Source: Dokdonella_A sp044227025
GTDB taxonomy: Bacteria; Pseudomonadota; Gammaproteobacteria; Xanthomonadales; Rhodanobacteraceae
NCBI RefSeq assembly: GCF_044227025.1
Contig: NZ_JBGAFX010000002.1
Location: forward strand, 620,001-684,000
Direction: 5' to 3'
DNA: 64,000 nt
Part shown: one piece after another, positions 37,814 to 46,620 of the stretch
How positions within the stretch are numbered: the first letter of the stretch is position 1
How the letters are laid out: each line of letters starts with the position of its first letter
Program-made: the position numbers and the translations under genes
Notes under the pieces: model-generated
Told to the model about the DNA's origin: nothing
The model's input: the letters and a program-made list of their open reading frames with translations, nothing else
Databases searched by the model: none

Positions 37814-39098
37814 ATGTCGAACACCACTGTTCCGCCGCCGAGCGGCCCGGGCTCGCCGCGGGACGTGCCGCCGCTGCCGGGGAGTTTTCCGATTGACCCG
37901 GCAACCCTGCCGGAACCGATCCGCAAGGAGGTGCTGGCGCCCGATCCGACCGCGATCGACACCTCCGCCGACGAACTCAAGGATGGCGTCAACCGCTGTC
38001 CCAAATGCGGCGCCACCGACATCCGGCCGAAGCCGGGAAGCGACCTGCTCGTCTGCCTGTACTGCCGCAACGAATGGCACAGCGAGCGCGTGGAGGAGGA
38101 GTTCGGCCTCGGCGCCGGGATCGAACAGCTGCGGGGCACGGTCGTCGCGTCCGGTGCGCGCGACATCAAGGCCGACGTCTCGACCCTGATGACGTTCAAG
38201 TGCACGGGCTGTGGTGCAGAGGTGACCGTCAACACGCAGAACGCGATGACTGCACGCTGCCACTGGTGCCGCCATGTGCTCGGTGTGAACGAGCAGATCC
38301 CGAACGGCGCGGTGCCCGACGCGGTGCTTCCATTCCACATCCGGAAGGACGACGCAGTCGCGCGCATCCGCCAGTTCGTCGACAAGCGGCGCCTGTTCGC
38401 GCTGAAGGAATTCAAGGAACAGTTCACGCCCGAGAACGTCGTCGGCGTGTACCTGCCGTACATGATCGTCGACGGCAACGCGGGTGCGGACATCGCCGGC
38501 AAGGGCGAGATCAAGACACGCGAGTACACGCGTGGCAGCGGCGATGACAAGAAGACCTACTACGACGCCGATGTGTACCAGGTGGAACGGCATGTGGACT
38601 TCACCGTCGACGACCTGCCGCTGGAATCCTCGGCCGAACGCGGCAACCTCGACACGCGCACGAACACCAACAACATCATCAACACGATCCTGCCATTCGA
38701 CACCAAGAACGCGGTGAAGTGGAACGCGTCCTACCTCGTCGGCTTCACCTCGGAAAAGCGTGATCTGGACGTCGAGCAGCTGCGCCCGCAGCTGGTCGAT
38801 CGCACGCGCGCAGGTCGAGACCTCGGTGAAACGCTACGATCGCGGCGTGCGCTGGGAGCAGGAAAGCCTCCAGGTGCATGGCACGCGCTGGGTGGCGATG
38901 TACCTGCCGGTGTGGCTCTACTCGTACCACCAACCGGGCCGCAACGGCGGCCTGCTGCACTATATCGCGGTGAACGGTCGCACCGGCGAAACCATGGGCA
39001 GCGTGCCGGTCCAGCAGTGGAAACTGCTCACCACCGCGCTCACCGTCGGCACCTTCATCGAAGGCATCGCACTCTGGATCGTGGGGCATTCGTCATGA
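37814..39098 (+). pseudogene. Double zinc-ribbon membrane protein, interrupted by a frameshift near 38810
   Basis: From ATG 37814 the frame encodes a Pro-rich start, two zinc ribbons (RCPKCGATDIRP..LVCLYCRNEWH at about 57-87 and FKCTGCGAEV..ARCHWCRHVLG), then a beta-rich domain up to LDVEQLRPQLVDRTRA. Coding sense then moves to the +1 frame: RAQVETSVKRYDRGVRWEQE, MYLPVWLYSYHQPGRNGG and a last TM (LTTALTVGTFIEGIALWIV) ending at 39098. The shift falls in GATCGCACGCGCGCAGGTC around 38800-38815. The intact protein would be about 427 residues. This is either a real mutation or a one-base error in a GC-rich repeat. Partner of the upstream SPFH gene. Confidence 0.75.
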
Positions 39099-39355
39099 GC
39101 GACGACGGTGGACTGTGGCTGCTCGCCGCCGGCCCGGCTGGCGCAACCGCGTTGTACTGGGCGCTGTACCGCTACTACCGCAACACCGACAAGTCGCATG
39201 CGTTCGAGCGCGAAACCGCGGTCGAGGCAAAGCCCGTCACCGGCTCGGAACAGAAGGTCGACGAGATCACGGGAACGCGTGAGAAGCGCATCAGCGGCGA
39301 CAATGTCGGCGAGTACAGAAAGCGTGTGAAGCGCGTCAGCAGCGACAGCGGGTAG
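39095..39355 (+). CDS. Small membrane protein of the SPFH/zinc-ribbon module
   Basis: 86 residues; ATG 39095 overlaps the stop of the zinc-ribbon gene as ATGA, so it is translationally coupled to that frame. One hydrophobic segment (GLWLLAAGPAGATALYWALY) is followed by a charged tail, TGTREKRISGDNVGEYRKRVKRV. I do not recognise the family. The overlap with the second frame of the upstream gene supports that frame being the genuine C-terminus. Confidence 0.65.
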   Translation: MSDDGGLWLLAAGPAGATALYWALYRYYRNTDKSHAFERETAVEAKPVTGSEQKVDEITGTREKRISGDNVGEYRKRVKRVSSDSG

Positions 39356-39418
39356 GGCCCGACCATTTCGATGGCCGGCGCGCCTTCGCGCGGAGGGCAG
39401 CCCTGCGACGACGGCTGC

Positions 39419-39799
39419 CTATTCGCCCGCCGGCGGCTCCCACAGCTCGACCTTGTTGCCCTCGGGATCGAGCACCCAGCCGAACTTGCCCTGCTCCGAC
39501 GTTTGCGGCTCGCCGACGACATTGCAGCCTTCCGCGCGCAGCGTGGCGAGCAGCCCATCGAGATCGGCGACCCGGAAGTTGAGCATGAATGACGACGTGC
39601 TCGGCGCCATGTACGTCGTGTCCTGCTTGAACGGGCTCCAGATCGTCATGCCCTTGGCGCTGTCTGCGCCACCCCATTCGAAGATCGCGCCACCCCAGTC
39701 GGTGACATCGAGTCCGAGATGGTCGCGGTACCAGGCGCCGAGCGCTTTGGGGTCCGCCGACTTGAAGAAGATGCCGCCGATACCGGTCACGCGTTTCAT
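39419..39799 (-). CDS. VOC-family (glyoxalase-like) protein
   Basis: 126 residues from ATG 39799 with GGAGA 6 nt upstream. It begins KRVTGIGGIFFKSADPKALGAWYRDHLGL and ends GWVLDPEGNKVELWEPP, the two signature strands of the vicinal oxygen chelate fold, with the final Glu (VELW) a metal ligand. SFMLNFRVADLDGLLATLRAEG lies between. The substrate is unknown; such proteins are often stand-alone lyases or dioxygenases. It is monocistronic. Confidence 0.88.
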   Translation of the reverse strand: MKRVTGIGGIFFKSADPKALGAWYRDHLGLDVTDWGGAIFEWGGADSAKGMTIWSPFKQDTTYMAPSTSSFMLNFRVADLDGLLATLRAEGCNVVGEPQTSEQGKFGWVLDPEGNKVELWEPPAGE

Positions 39800-39951
39800 G
39801 CATTGTCTCCAGCGAGTTTCCGAGAGTGCCACCAGTCTAGCGGACGATGTGCGTTCAGCACGCATCCATCACCATGGCGCCCCCTTACCCACCGGGCACG
39901 CGATGATTCGCACCCTGAAAGCACGCTGGCACGAGTTCGTCGCCGTGCCGC

Positions 39952-40239
39952 GTGGACAAACGCTTCGAAGCGCATCACGAGCGCGCGCATCGGCCAAATG
40001 CGCCGGGATGGATGCGGGTCGCCATGCTCACCATGGGTTCCATCCTGCTCGTGCTGGGCATCGTCATGATCGTGCTGCCGGGCCCGGGACTGCTCGCGAT
40101 CATCGCGGGCGGCGTTCTTGTCGCAGAGGAATCATCCATTGCCGCACGCGTGCTGGATCGCCTCGATCTGGCTGTCGCGCGCGCTGGCGAGCGCTGGCGC
40201 GCATGGCGCGCGCGCCGGCGCGAAGACTCGGTCCAATAG
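39952..40239 (+). CDS. PGPGW-type two-TM membrane protein (N-terminus possibly frameshifted)
   Basis: The frame from GTG 39952 gives 95 residues: RFEAHHERAHRPNAPGWMRV, then one or two membrane segments (MLTMGSILLVLGIVMIVLPGPGLLAIIAGGVLVA) with the PGPG turn of this family, then a basic tail. No SD precedes the GTG. An ATG at 39903 in the other frame encodes MIRTLKARWHEFVAVPRGQ, which looks like the usual N-terminus of these proteins. Removing one A from CAAACG near 39956-39961 would join the two. The real gene may thus be 39903-40239. Confidence 0.7.
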   Translation: MDKRFEAHHERAHRPNAPGWMRVAMLTMGSILLVLGIVMIVLPGPGLLAIIAGGVLVAEESSIAARVLDRLDLAVARAGERWRAWRARRREDSVQ

Positions 40240-40312
40240 CCGCGCCTGCCGCCATTCCCTTCCGCGTGGGAATGACGATACAGTCCGACGATCGGATCGT
40301 CGGAGGAATACC

Positions 40313-41236
40313 GTGAAGGATCACAGGCTCGTCGGTTTCGCGATGCTGCTGGTCGTCATCGGCGGCGCCACGTGGTGGATGCATGAGCGTCGCAAGGCGC
40401 CGGCGGAACCGACGGCAGTCGCGCAACCCTCCACGGCGCGGCAGGCACCCGGCACGAACGCCGCGCCGGTTCCTGTGCGTGCTGCATCTCTCACCGCCAC
40501 GGCAAAGTCCTTCGACGGCCAATCGTTCGTCGACGTGCGCGCGGAACTCGAACGCCGGGCCCAACTGGGCGACGCGCACGCCGCGGCGCGACTGGGTCGC
40601 ACGTTTGCCTACTGCAACGGTTACGTCGCAACGAGCGAATCGCAGCTCGAAACCGCGGTGATCGAAGCGTCTGCTCACGGCGCGACGGTGACCGATGGCG
40701 GGCATGCCCTCGATCCGGACGCCCTGCTCGCACGCATCAAGGCAGGTCATGCGCAGCAGGTGCGCGAGTGCGCACAGGCAACCGGCGTCAACGAGAAAAA
40801 TTCCGGGGCGCTCGCGCTGCACTGGATGGAACGAGCTGCCGCGCTGGGTGATGCCGATGCGCAAGCCCTGTACGGCGGCCTTGCCTTCGCGGACCATGAC
40901 GCGCGTTCGGCGATCGACCATGCCGAGGAACTGCGCGACCGCAAACGCATCGCCCGCGAATATCTCCAGCATTCCCTAGCGAGCGGCGATGCGCTCGCAC
41001 TCCAGCAGATGTCCGCGAACTACCACAGCGGCACCCTGTTTCCGGCGGATGCGGAGGCCGCCTACCGCTACCTGTATGCCTATTCGCTGACGCCGCGCTC
41101 GAACGAGACTGCGCCCGAAGCGTTGGCGTACGCCCTCGACGAAGCGGGTGCCACGCTCGACGACACCGCGCGCGCGCGAGCGCGCAACGAGGCCCGGAGC
41201 CTCGCTGCCTGCTGCATGGAACCGGAGGCACCGTGA
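40313..41236 (+). CDS. Membrane-anchored Sel1-like helical protein, paralogue 1
   Basis: 307 residues from GTG 40313 (GGAGG 6 nt upstream). A single N-terminal TM (LVGFAMLLVVIGGATWWM) anchors a Pro/Ala linker and a periplasmic helical domain with LERRAQLGDAHAAARLGR, ALHWMERAAALGDADAQALYGGLAF and REYLQHSLASGDALALQQMS. These repeats resemble Sel1/TPR units. Near the end is a Cys pair (SLAACCMEP). The stop overlaps the next gene, which has the same layout, so this is a tandem duplication. Function unknown. Confidence 0.75.
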   Translation: MKDHRLVGFAMLLVVIGGATWWMHERRKAPAEPTAVAQPSTARQAPGTNAAPVPVRAASLTATAKSFDGQSFVDVRAELERRAQLGDAHAAARLGRTFAYCNGYVATSESQLETAVIEASAHGATVTDGGHALDPDALLARIKAGHAQQVRECAQATGVNEKNSGALALHWMERAAALGDADAQALYGGLAFADHDARSAIDHAEELRDRKRIAREYLQHSLASGDALALQQMSANYHSGTLFPADAEAAYRYLYAYSLTPRSNETAPEALAYALDEAGATLDDTARARARNEARSLAACCMEPEAP

Positions 41237-42189
41237 AGTTGAATCGTCGCTACGCTGCCATCGCCGCGGTTGCCATAGTCGCCGCGGCCGCATGGGTCGC
41301 CTGGATGCCTGCGCGCAGCCCCGTGGCTCCCAGCGCATCGACTGTGAAGCCGACTGTGGCATCGCCTCGGCACGCGCCAGCCGCGAACGCCGTGGCACGG
41401 GGCCAGGAATCAGCTCCGGCGCACGCGCCAGCGACGGTGCCGCCACCCGACTGGCCCGACTATCGCACGCCACTCGACGTGGCGGTCCACCGGCTCCGCG
41501 GATGGGCCGACGACGGCAACGCCAAAGCCGGGATGTATCTCTCGTCCATGCTGAGCCGGTGCACTCCGCGCGTATTGCGCCAGACGCAAGCCGCCGACGA
41601 CAGAAGTCGCCGTGACATGGCTGAGGACGAAAACGACGAGCGGTTCACGGCACCCCAACGCGAAGGGCGCCGCGCCAACTTCATGCGGCAGATCGAAGAC
41701 AACGCATCGCTGCGCGCGGCCTGCGCCCGCGTGCCACCCGATCTCGTCGCGCATTGGCTGGACCCGCTCGACCGCGCGGCGCGATCTGGCGACGTCGACG
41801 CGATGCGCGAATACGCACGCGTCGCGATGAACGAATACACGGACACCGCGGCCGTCGTCGGCGACATCGACGAAGTGATCACGCGCCGGGACAAGGCGCG
41901 CGCCTATCTCGACGAAGCACTCCGCCGCGGCGACTCTATGGCGCTGCTCGATCTCGCCGATGCGTATTCCGAATCGGCGACGACCAACATCCATGCGGCC
42001 GATGCAGCGCACGCGCATGCATATGCCTACGCCGCGACGCTGGCCGACTTGCATGACCTGCCGGAGTACGATCGCCGCCAGCTCGGTTCACTGCTCGACG
42101 AGAGTGCGCGAGCACTCGATGCCACCGCGCTCGCACGCTCCGAAGCGGATGGTCGGCGCATCTACGAGCAATGCTGCGCCGGGCACTGA
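41233..42189 (+). CDS. Membrane-anchored Sel1-like helical protein, paralogue 2
   Basis: 318 residues; GTG 41233 overlaps the previous stop, with GGAGG upstream. The layout copies its neighbour: an N-terminal TM (YAAIAAVAIVAAAAWVAWM), an Ala/Pro linker, a helical region with LDPLDRAARSGDVDAMREYA and KARAYLDEALRRGDSMALLDLA, and a C-terminal Cys pair (YEQCCAGH). The tail LLDESARALDATALARSEAD resembles the neighbour's ALDEAGATLDDTARARARNE, supporting common origin. Function unknown. Confidence 0.75.
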   Translation: MKLNRRYAAIAAVAIVAAAAWVAWMPARSPVAPSASTVKPTVASPRHAPAANAVARGQESAPAHAPATVPPPDWPDYRTPLDVAVHRLRGWADDGNAKAGMYLSSMLSRCTPRVLRQTQAADDRSRRDMAEDENDERFTAPQREGRRANFMRQIEDNASLRAACARVPPDLVAHWLDPLDRAARSGDVDAMREYARVAMNEYTDTAAVVGDIDEVITRRDKARAYLDEALRRGDSMALLDLADAYSESATTNIHAADAAHAHAYAYAATLADLHDLPEYDRRQLGSLLDESARALDATALARSEADGRRIYEQCCAGH

Positions 42190-42202
42190 AGCCCTGCCTT
42201 CT

Positions 42203-43885
42203 TCAGCGTTTGGCCGCCGACTCGGGGGCGGCATGCACACGCTTGCCGCCGACCCAGGTCCCGAGGACGCGAGTCTTCCAGATGTCGCGTGCCGGGATCG
42301 TGAAGTAGTCGCTGTCGACGAGGATGAAGTCGGCACGCTTGCCCGGCTCGAGCGTGCCGAGCGAGTCCTCGGCGTGGCCGGCCCAGGCGGCGTCGAGCGT
42401 GAATGCGCGCAGCGCCTCGATGCGCTTCATCGCCTGCTCCGCATGCCAGCCGCCTGGCGGATGGCCGTCGTGGTCCTGGCGCGTGACGGCCGAGTGGAGT
42501 CCGAAGAACGGGTTCGCCGATTCGACCGGGAAGTCCGAGCCACCGGCAATGCGCGTGCCCTGCTTGAGGAACGTCCGCCACGCATAGGCACCGCGCAGGC
42601 GTTCGCGGCCGACGCGGTCTTCGGCCATGTTCATGTCGGAGGTCGCATGCGTCGGCTGCATCGATGCGATGAGATCGAGCGCCTTGAAGCGCGGGATGTC
42701 GGACGGCGTGACGACCTGCGCATGTTCGATGCGGTTGCGCAGTGCACGTGCATCCGGGCGTTTGGCGTAGACCGCTTCAAAACCGTCCAGCACTTCGTGG
42801 TTCGCGCGATCGCCGATCGCGTGGATGCAGACCTGGTAGCCCTTGCCGACGGCCTTGTCGATCATCGCCGTGAGTTCGGCCGGCGCGTGGAACAGCAGGC
42901 CCGAGTTCGCGCGATCGTCCGAATACGGCGCGAGCAATGCCGCGCCGCGGCTGCCGAGCGCGCCATCGGCATAGAGCTTGACCGCGCGCACGTCGAGGAA
43001 GCCGTTGCCGTAGCCGACCACGGGACCATGCGCGGCGATCGCATCGAAATCCGCCCCAACCTCGCCGATCATCGCGTAGATGCGCGCGGTGAGCTTGCCC
43101 TCGTCGGCATAGCGCCGATACAGCGCGTAGGTGTCCGCGTCGATGCCGGGATCGTGCACGCCGGTGAGACCGACGCTCGCCATCTGGGCGAGCGCGGCAT
43201 CAAGCATGCGCGCGGCTTCAGCCGGAGTCGGCGCCGGCACGTGACGCTCGACCAGCGCCATCGCCGCGTCGACGAACACCCCGCTCGGATTGCCCTCGGC
43301 GTCACGTTCGATGCGGCCACCAGGCGGGTCCTGCGTCGCGCGATCGATGCCTGCGGCGCGCATCGCCGCCGCATTCGCCCACGCGGCATGGCCGTCGATG
43401 CGATGCAGCCACGCCGGACGCTCGCCGGTAGCAGCGTCGAGTTCGCGCGTAGTCGGGAAGCGACCGAGTTTCCACACCACCTGGTTCCATCCGCGCCCGA
43501 TGATCCATGCGTCGTCCGGGTGCTTCCCGGCAAACGCACGCACCAGGGCCAGCGCGTCGTCGAGCGAATGCGTGCCGGTAAGATCTGCGCGGATCTTCAT
43601 CTCGCCAAGGCCCATGACGTGGCCGTGCGCGTCGATCAGCCCGGGCAGCAAGGTGCGGCCGTGGCCATCGATGACCTCGGCCGAGCCGGACCTGGCCACA
43701 AGCACAGCGTGCCGCCCGGTCGCCACGACCTTGCCATCGGCGACCAGCAACGCTTCGAAGCGCTGCAATCTTCCTGCACCATCCAGGGAATAGCCGTTGA
43801 TGTGGTCGACCAGCAGCTCGCTGGCCGACGCTGGCAGGCTCGCCATGGCGATGGCGCAAAGGGTCATTCGGGCGAGTCGGATCAT
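42203..43885 (-). CDS. Exported YtcJ-type amidohydrolase
   Basis: 560 residues with a signal peptide (MTLCAIAMASLPASASE). This is an amidohydrolase of the YtcJ group: LLPGLIDAHGHVMG has the first metal histidines, YQVCIHAIGDRAN the second site, AQVVTPSDIPRF follows, and IAGGSDFPVESANPF provides the catalytic Asp. The C-terminal LGTLEPGKRADFILVDSDYF is the small beta-sandwich. The substrate is unknown. The periplasmic location is unusual for nucleotide-type amidohydrolases but common for this subgroup in the order. Confidence 0.9.
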   Translation of the reverse strand: MIRLARMTLCAIAMASLPASASELLVDHINGYSLDGAGRLQRFEALLVADGKVVATGRHAVLVARSGSAEVIDGHGRTLLPGLIDAHGHVMGLGEMKIRADLTGTHSLDDALALVRAFAGKHPDDAWIIGRGWNQVVWKLGRFPTTRELDAATGERPAWLHRIDGHAAWANAAAMRAAGIDRATQDPPGGRIERDAEGNPSGVFVDAAMALVERHVPAPTPAEAARMLDAALAQMASVGLTGVHDPGIDADTYALYRRYADEGKLTARIYAMIGEVGADFDAIAAHGPVVGYGNGFLDVRAVKLYADGALGSRGAALLAPYSDDRANSGLLFHAPAELTAMIDKAVGKGYQVCIHAIGDRANHEVLDGFEAVYAKRPDARALRNRIEHAQVVTPSDIPRFKALDLIASMQPTHATSDMNMAEDRVGRERLRGAYAWRTFLKQGTRIAGGSDFPVESANPFFGLHSAVTRQDHDGHPPGGWHAEQAMKRIEALRAFTLDAAWAGHAEDSLGTLEPGKRADFILVDSDYFTIPARDIWKTRVLGTWVGGKRVHAAPESAAKR

Positions 43886-44058
43886 CGGCGTTTTCCCGTA
43901 TGGCAGCGGCCCACGATACGTGATCGGGGCCCGCGGCCGAAAGCGCCGGTCGCAGCGGCGCTTGCGCCCGGCGCAACGTCGGCGGCATCCTATGCCTGAA
44001 CGGCGCCGGGGATGGGCCGCACGCGCCGAGGCGCCAAAGGGAAGAAGACGTCCTGCGC

Positions 44059-44763
44059 ATGATCGAATTCGGACACAGCACCCACGTCGGCTTGCGCCGC
44101 GAGCACAACGAGGACACCTACTATGCCGACGCCGAACTCGGCCTCTGGCTGGTAGCCGACGGCATGGGCGGCCACGAGCACGGCGAAGTCGCCAGCGCGC
44201 TTGCGCGCGACACCCTGGTGCAGGAAGTCGGCAAGGGCGTGGAGCTCGTGCGCGCGATCCAGCTCGCCGACGAGGAGATCATCCGCCATTCCACGCGGCG
44301 ATCCGAAGCGCTGCCGATGGGCACGACGATCGCTGCGCTGCGCCTGTCCAAGGATGCCAGCTACGAAGTCGCCTGGGTCGGCGACAGCCGCATCTATATC
44401 TGGAACGATGGACTCAGGCAGCTGTCGCAGGATCATTCCTACGTGCAGGAATTGATCGACCAGGGCGCGATCACCAGCGAGCAGGCCCGCCACCACCCGC
44501 ACCGCAACGTCGTGACGCAGGCACTCGGCGTCACCGACCCGCAATCGCTGCGCGTGGAGAGCGTGCGCGGTGAACTCAAGCCCGGCATGCAGCTGCTCCT
44601 GTGCAGTGACGGCCTGACCGAAGAGGTCAAGGACGCGACGATCGCCGCGATCGTCGGCCGCACGGAACTGTCCGCGCAGGAATGCGTCGACCATCTGATC
44701 CTCGCCGCACTCGACGGCGGCGGTTCCGACAACGTGACGGTGATCCTCGTCAGGGCGCGGTGA
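44059..44763 (+). CDS. PP2C-family Ser/Thr protein phosphatase
   Basis: 234 residues. The metal-binding PP2C motifs occur in order: REHNEDTYY, VADGMGGHEHGEVAS, VAWVGDSRIYI, LCSDGLTEEV and GGSDNVTVIL. It should dephosphorylate Ser/Thr residues in a Mn/Mg-dependent way, opposite to Hanks kinases such as the one at 8.5-11.4 kb. No regulatory or membrane domain is attached, so it is cytoplasmic. The SD is weak (GGGAAGAAG, about 12 nt upstream). The nearby repeat element follows its stop. Confidence 0.93.
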   Translation: MIEFGHSTHVGLRREHNEDTYYADAELGLWLVADGMGGHEHGEVASALARDTLVQEVGKGVELVRAIQLADEEIIRHSTRRSEALPMGTTIAALRLSKDASYEVAWVGDSRIYIWNDGLRQLSQDHSYVQELIDQGAITSEQARHHPHRNVVTQALGVTDPQSLRVESVRGELKPGMQLLLCSDGLTEEVKDATIAAIVGRTELSAQECVDHLILAALDGGGSDNVTVILVRAR

Positions 44764-44920
44764 GCTTGTAGTTTTTTGTCTTTGGTCCCGATGGGATATG
44801 CCCTGAATGGCAGTCCTGCGGGTAGCTGTCTTCCTTCGTGTCGACAACCCACGTCCCTGCAGGTTCGTCGCGCATCCCTGCGGACAGCTCTTTGCTGTGT
44901 CTTCCGCTGGGCACGCCTTT

Positions 44921-45605
44921 CGCGAAGACCTGCCCGCATCCCTGCAGGTTCGTCCCGCATCCCTGCGGGCCGGTTTCTTTCTCTTGCTTGTCCAAGAGAA
45001 AGAAACCAAAGAGAAGGACACCCCCACAGCACCGCCCTCCGGGCATGCTGCCCTGCGGGTGCGTGAACGTCGGCCGGGGTTCGCCGACAGCGCATCCCTG
45101 CGCTGACGGCGAACGCGCGCACCTCGTGTGCGCGCCCCTGCGGGCCTGATCGGCCGACGTCCACCGGCGCTGAAGGGGACCCCGGAAGAGCGGCGTGCAT
45201 CCTGCGCGCAGAGCCAGAGCCGCGTTGTAGGAGCGGCTTCAGCTGCGATAGGCGCGCGACAACGATGCATCAAGAGCATCGCGGCTTCCGCCGCGATGCT
45301 TTGGCTTTTGCTTCTGCGCGCAGGAGCGCGCCGCTCTTCCGCCGGGGTCCCCTCGCGGACCGGCGAGCGGGTGGAGGATCCGCCCGAAGGGGCGCGCGCA
45401 CGATGCGCGCGCGTTCGTTGCGGTCCATGGATGGACCGTCAACGAACCCCGCAACCCGATCGCGCAGTCAGCGGGCACGAGCCCGCTGACCGGGCCGCTG
45501 GGGGTGTCCTTTCTCTTGGTGACTTCTCTTTGGACAAGCAAAGAGAAGTTACCGGCCCGCAGGGATGCGGGACGAACCTGCAGGGATGCGGGTAGGTCTT
45601 CGCGA
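44921..45605. repeat. Composite inverted-repeat element
   Basis: Arms at about 44921-45026 and 45499-45605 are inverted copies, nearly identical over CGCGAAGACC, GCATCCCTGCAGGTTCGTCC and ATCCCTGCGGGCCGGT. Each arm also holds its own hairpin: a perfect 15-bp stem at 44972-45007 and a near-perfect one at 45518-45553. The inner part is also inverted (GGGGACCCCGGAAGAGCGGCG against CGCCGCTCTTCCGCCGGGGTC). No credible gene lies in the ~1-kb gap between the PP2C and dnaQ genes (44764-45773); short open frames there are shadows of the repeats. A partial direct repeat of the arm sits at 44854-44883. Confidence 0.8.
45227..45249 (+). repeat. GTAG-headed REP-like palindrome
   Basis: GTAGGAGCGGCTTCAGCTGC followed by GAT is a short hairpin with the GTAG head known from SMAG/REP sequences of Stenotrophomonas and Xanthomonas. 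It lies near the centre of the composite element. Closely related copies occur at 54066 and 54177. Confidence 0.6.
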
Positions 45606-45667
45606 AGAAATTGGGCCTGCTCTCGAAACGCAAACAGCGACCGCACGGCAAAAAGCGCCCTCGCCCT

Positions 45668-45692
45668 CCCCTCTCCCCAAGCGGGAGAGGGG
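45668..45692. repeat. CCCCTCTCCC hairpin repeat
   Basis: CCCCTCTCCC (45668-45677) and GGGAGAGGGG (45683-45692) form a perfect 10-bp stem with a 5-nt loop. This kind of palindrome is scattered in Xanthomonadales genomes. It lies about 80 bp downstream of the dnaQ stop and might also end its transcript, although no T-run is present. Confidence 0.55.
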
Positions 45693-45773
45693 AAAGCAAA
45701 AGGAATGCGAGACGCACATGCGCCGACGCGAGAGCAATCACAACCCGCGCAACACATTCGACAACTACTGAAA

Positions 45774-46502
45774 TCAAACCACCGCGGCCAGCGCCACTTC
45801 CCCCTCGATTCGCCGCCACACGCACGCGCCACGGCTCGCCTTGTCGATCGCGGCGATGCGCGCTTCGTGCATCACGACTTCCGCGTCCAGCGCACGCAAC
45901 ACGCGCGGGCGCACCACGATGCGCAGTTCGACTGCGGCAATCGTCGTTTCCCGGGTCGCATCCTCGCCAAAGCCGAGCGCGCCCTGTCCCGAGGTCAGCG
46001 CGAGGTAGACGTCCGCCAGCAGGTTCGCGTCGAGCAGCGCACCGTGCAGGCCGCGGTGGCTGTTGTCGACCTCGAGGCGCTTGCACAGCGCATCGAGGCT
46101 GTTGCGCTGGCCGGGAAACTTCTCGCGCGCGAGCACGAGCGTGTCGAGGATCTGCGCGCGCGCGCACAGCCGCGGATTCTCGACACCCGCGCGCGCGAGT
46201 TCCGCATCGAGGAAGCCGACGTCGAAGCTCGCATTGTGCGCGATGATCTCGGCACCGTCGACGAACTCGAGGAACTCCGCCGCGATCTCCGCGAAGCGTG
46301 GCTTGTCGAGCAGGAATTCGTCGGCGATGCCGGTGACTGCGCGCGCGCCTTCGTCGATCGCGCGATCGGGATTGAGGTAGGTGTGGAACTCGCGACCGGT
46401 GCGACGGCGCTGCACCAGTTCGACGCAGCCGATCTCGATCACGCGGTGTCCGCGCTGAACTTCAAGGCCGGTGGTTTCGGTGTCGAGGATGATCTGGCGC
46501 AT
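45774..46502 (-). CDS. dnaQ: DNA polymerase III epsilon subunit (proofreading exonuclease)
   Basis: 242 residues from ATG 46502. DEDDh exonuclease motifs: IILDTETTGLE (DxE), IIAHNASFDVGFL (second Asp) and HRGLHGALLDANLLADVYLAL (His and last Asp). The final 60 residues are the variable tail that binds the alpha subunit. It proofreads replication errors in the replisome. Gene order dnaQ-rnhA-yafS opposite gloB-mltD matches the conserved gammaproteobacterial block. The frame upstream to 46811 is shadow. Confidence 0.95.
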   Translation of the reverse strand: MRQIILDTETTGLEVQRGHRVIEIGCVELVQRRRTGREFHTYLNPDRAIDEGARAVTGIADEFLLDKPRFAEIAAEFLEFVDGAEIIAHNASFDVGFLDAELARAGVENPRLCARAQILDTLVLAREKFPGQRNSLDALCKRLEVDNSHRGLHGALLDANLLADVYLALTSGQGALGFGEDATRETTIAAVELRIVVRPRVLRALDAEVVMHEARIAAIDKASRGACVWRRIEGEVALAAVV

Positions 46503-46620
46503 TCGAGGCCGCGTGCTCAAGGATGAGGAATGAGGGTGGAGGAGCGCGGCGCCACTGGCAAGCCCCGCCCTGGAAAGAAATGCCGCGCGTGGAGTGGCGC
46601 TGTGCGACTGTCGCCGGCGA

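Noticed and set aside
44776..45595. Several 60-250-codon frames between the PP2C and dnaQ genes
   Set aside because: They follow the inverted repeats and read as repeated low-complexity peptides (for example RDAGRTCRDAGR), a frequent over-annotation of this repeat family.
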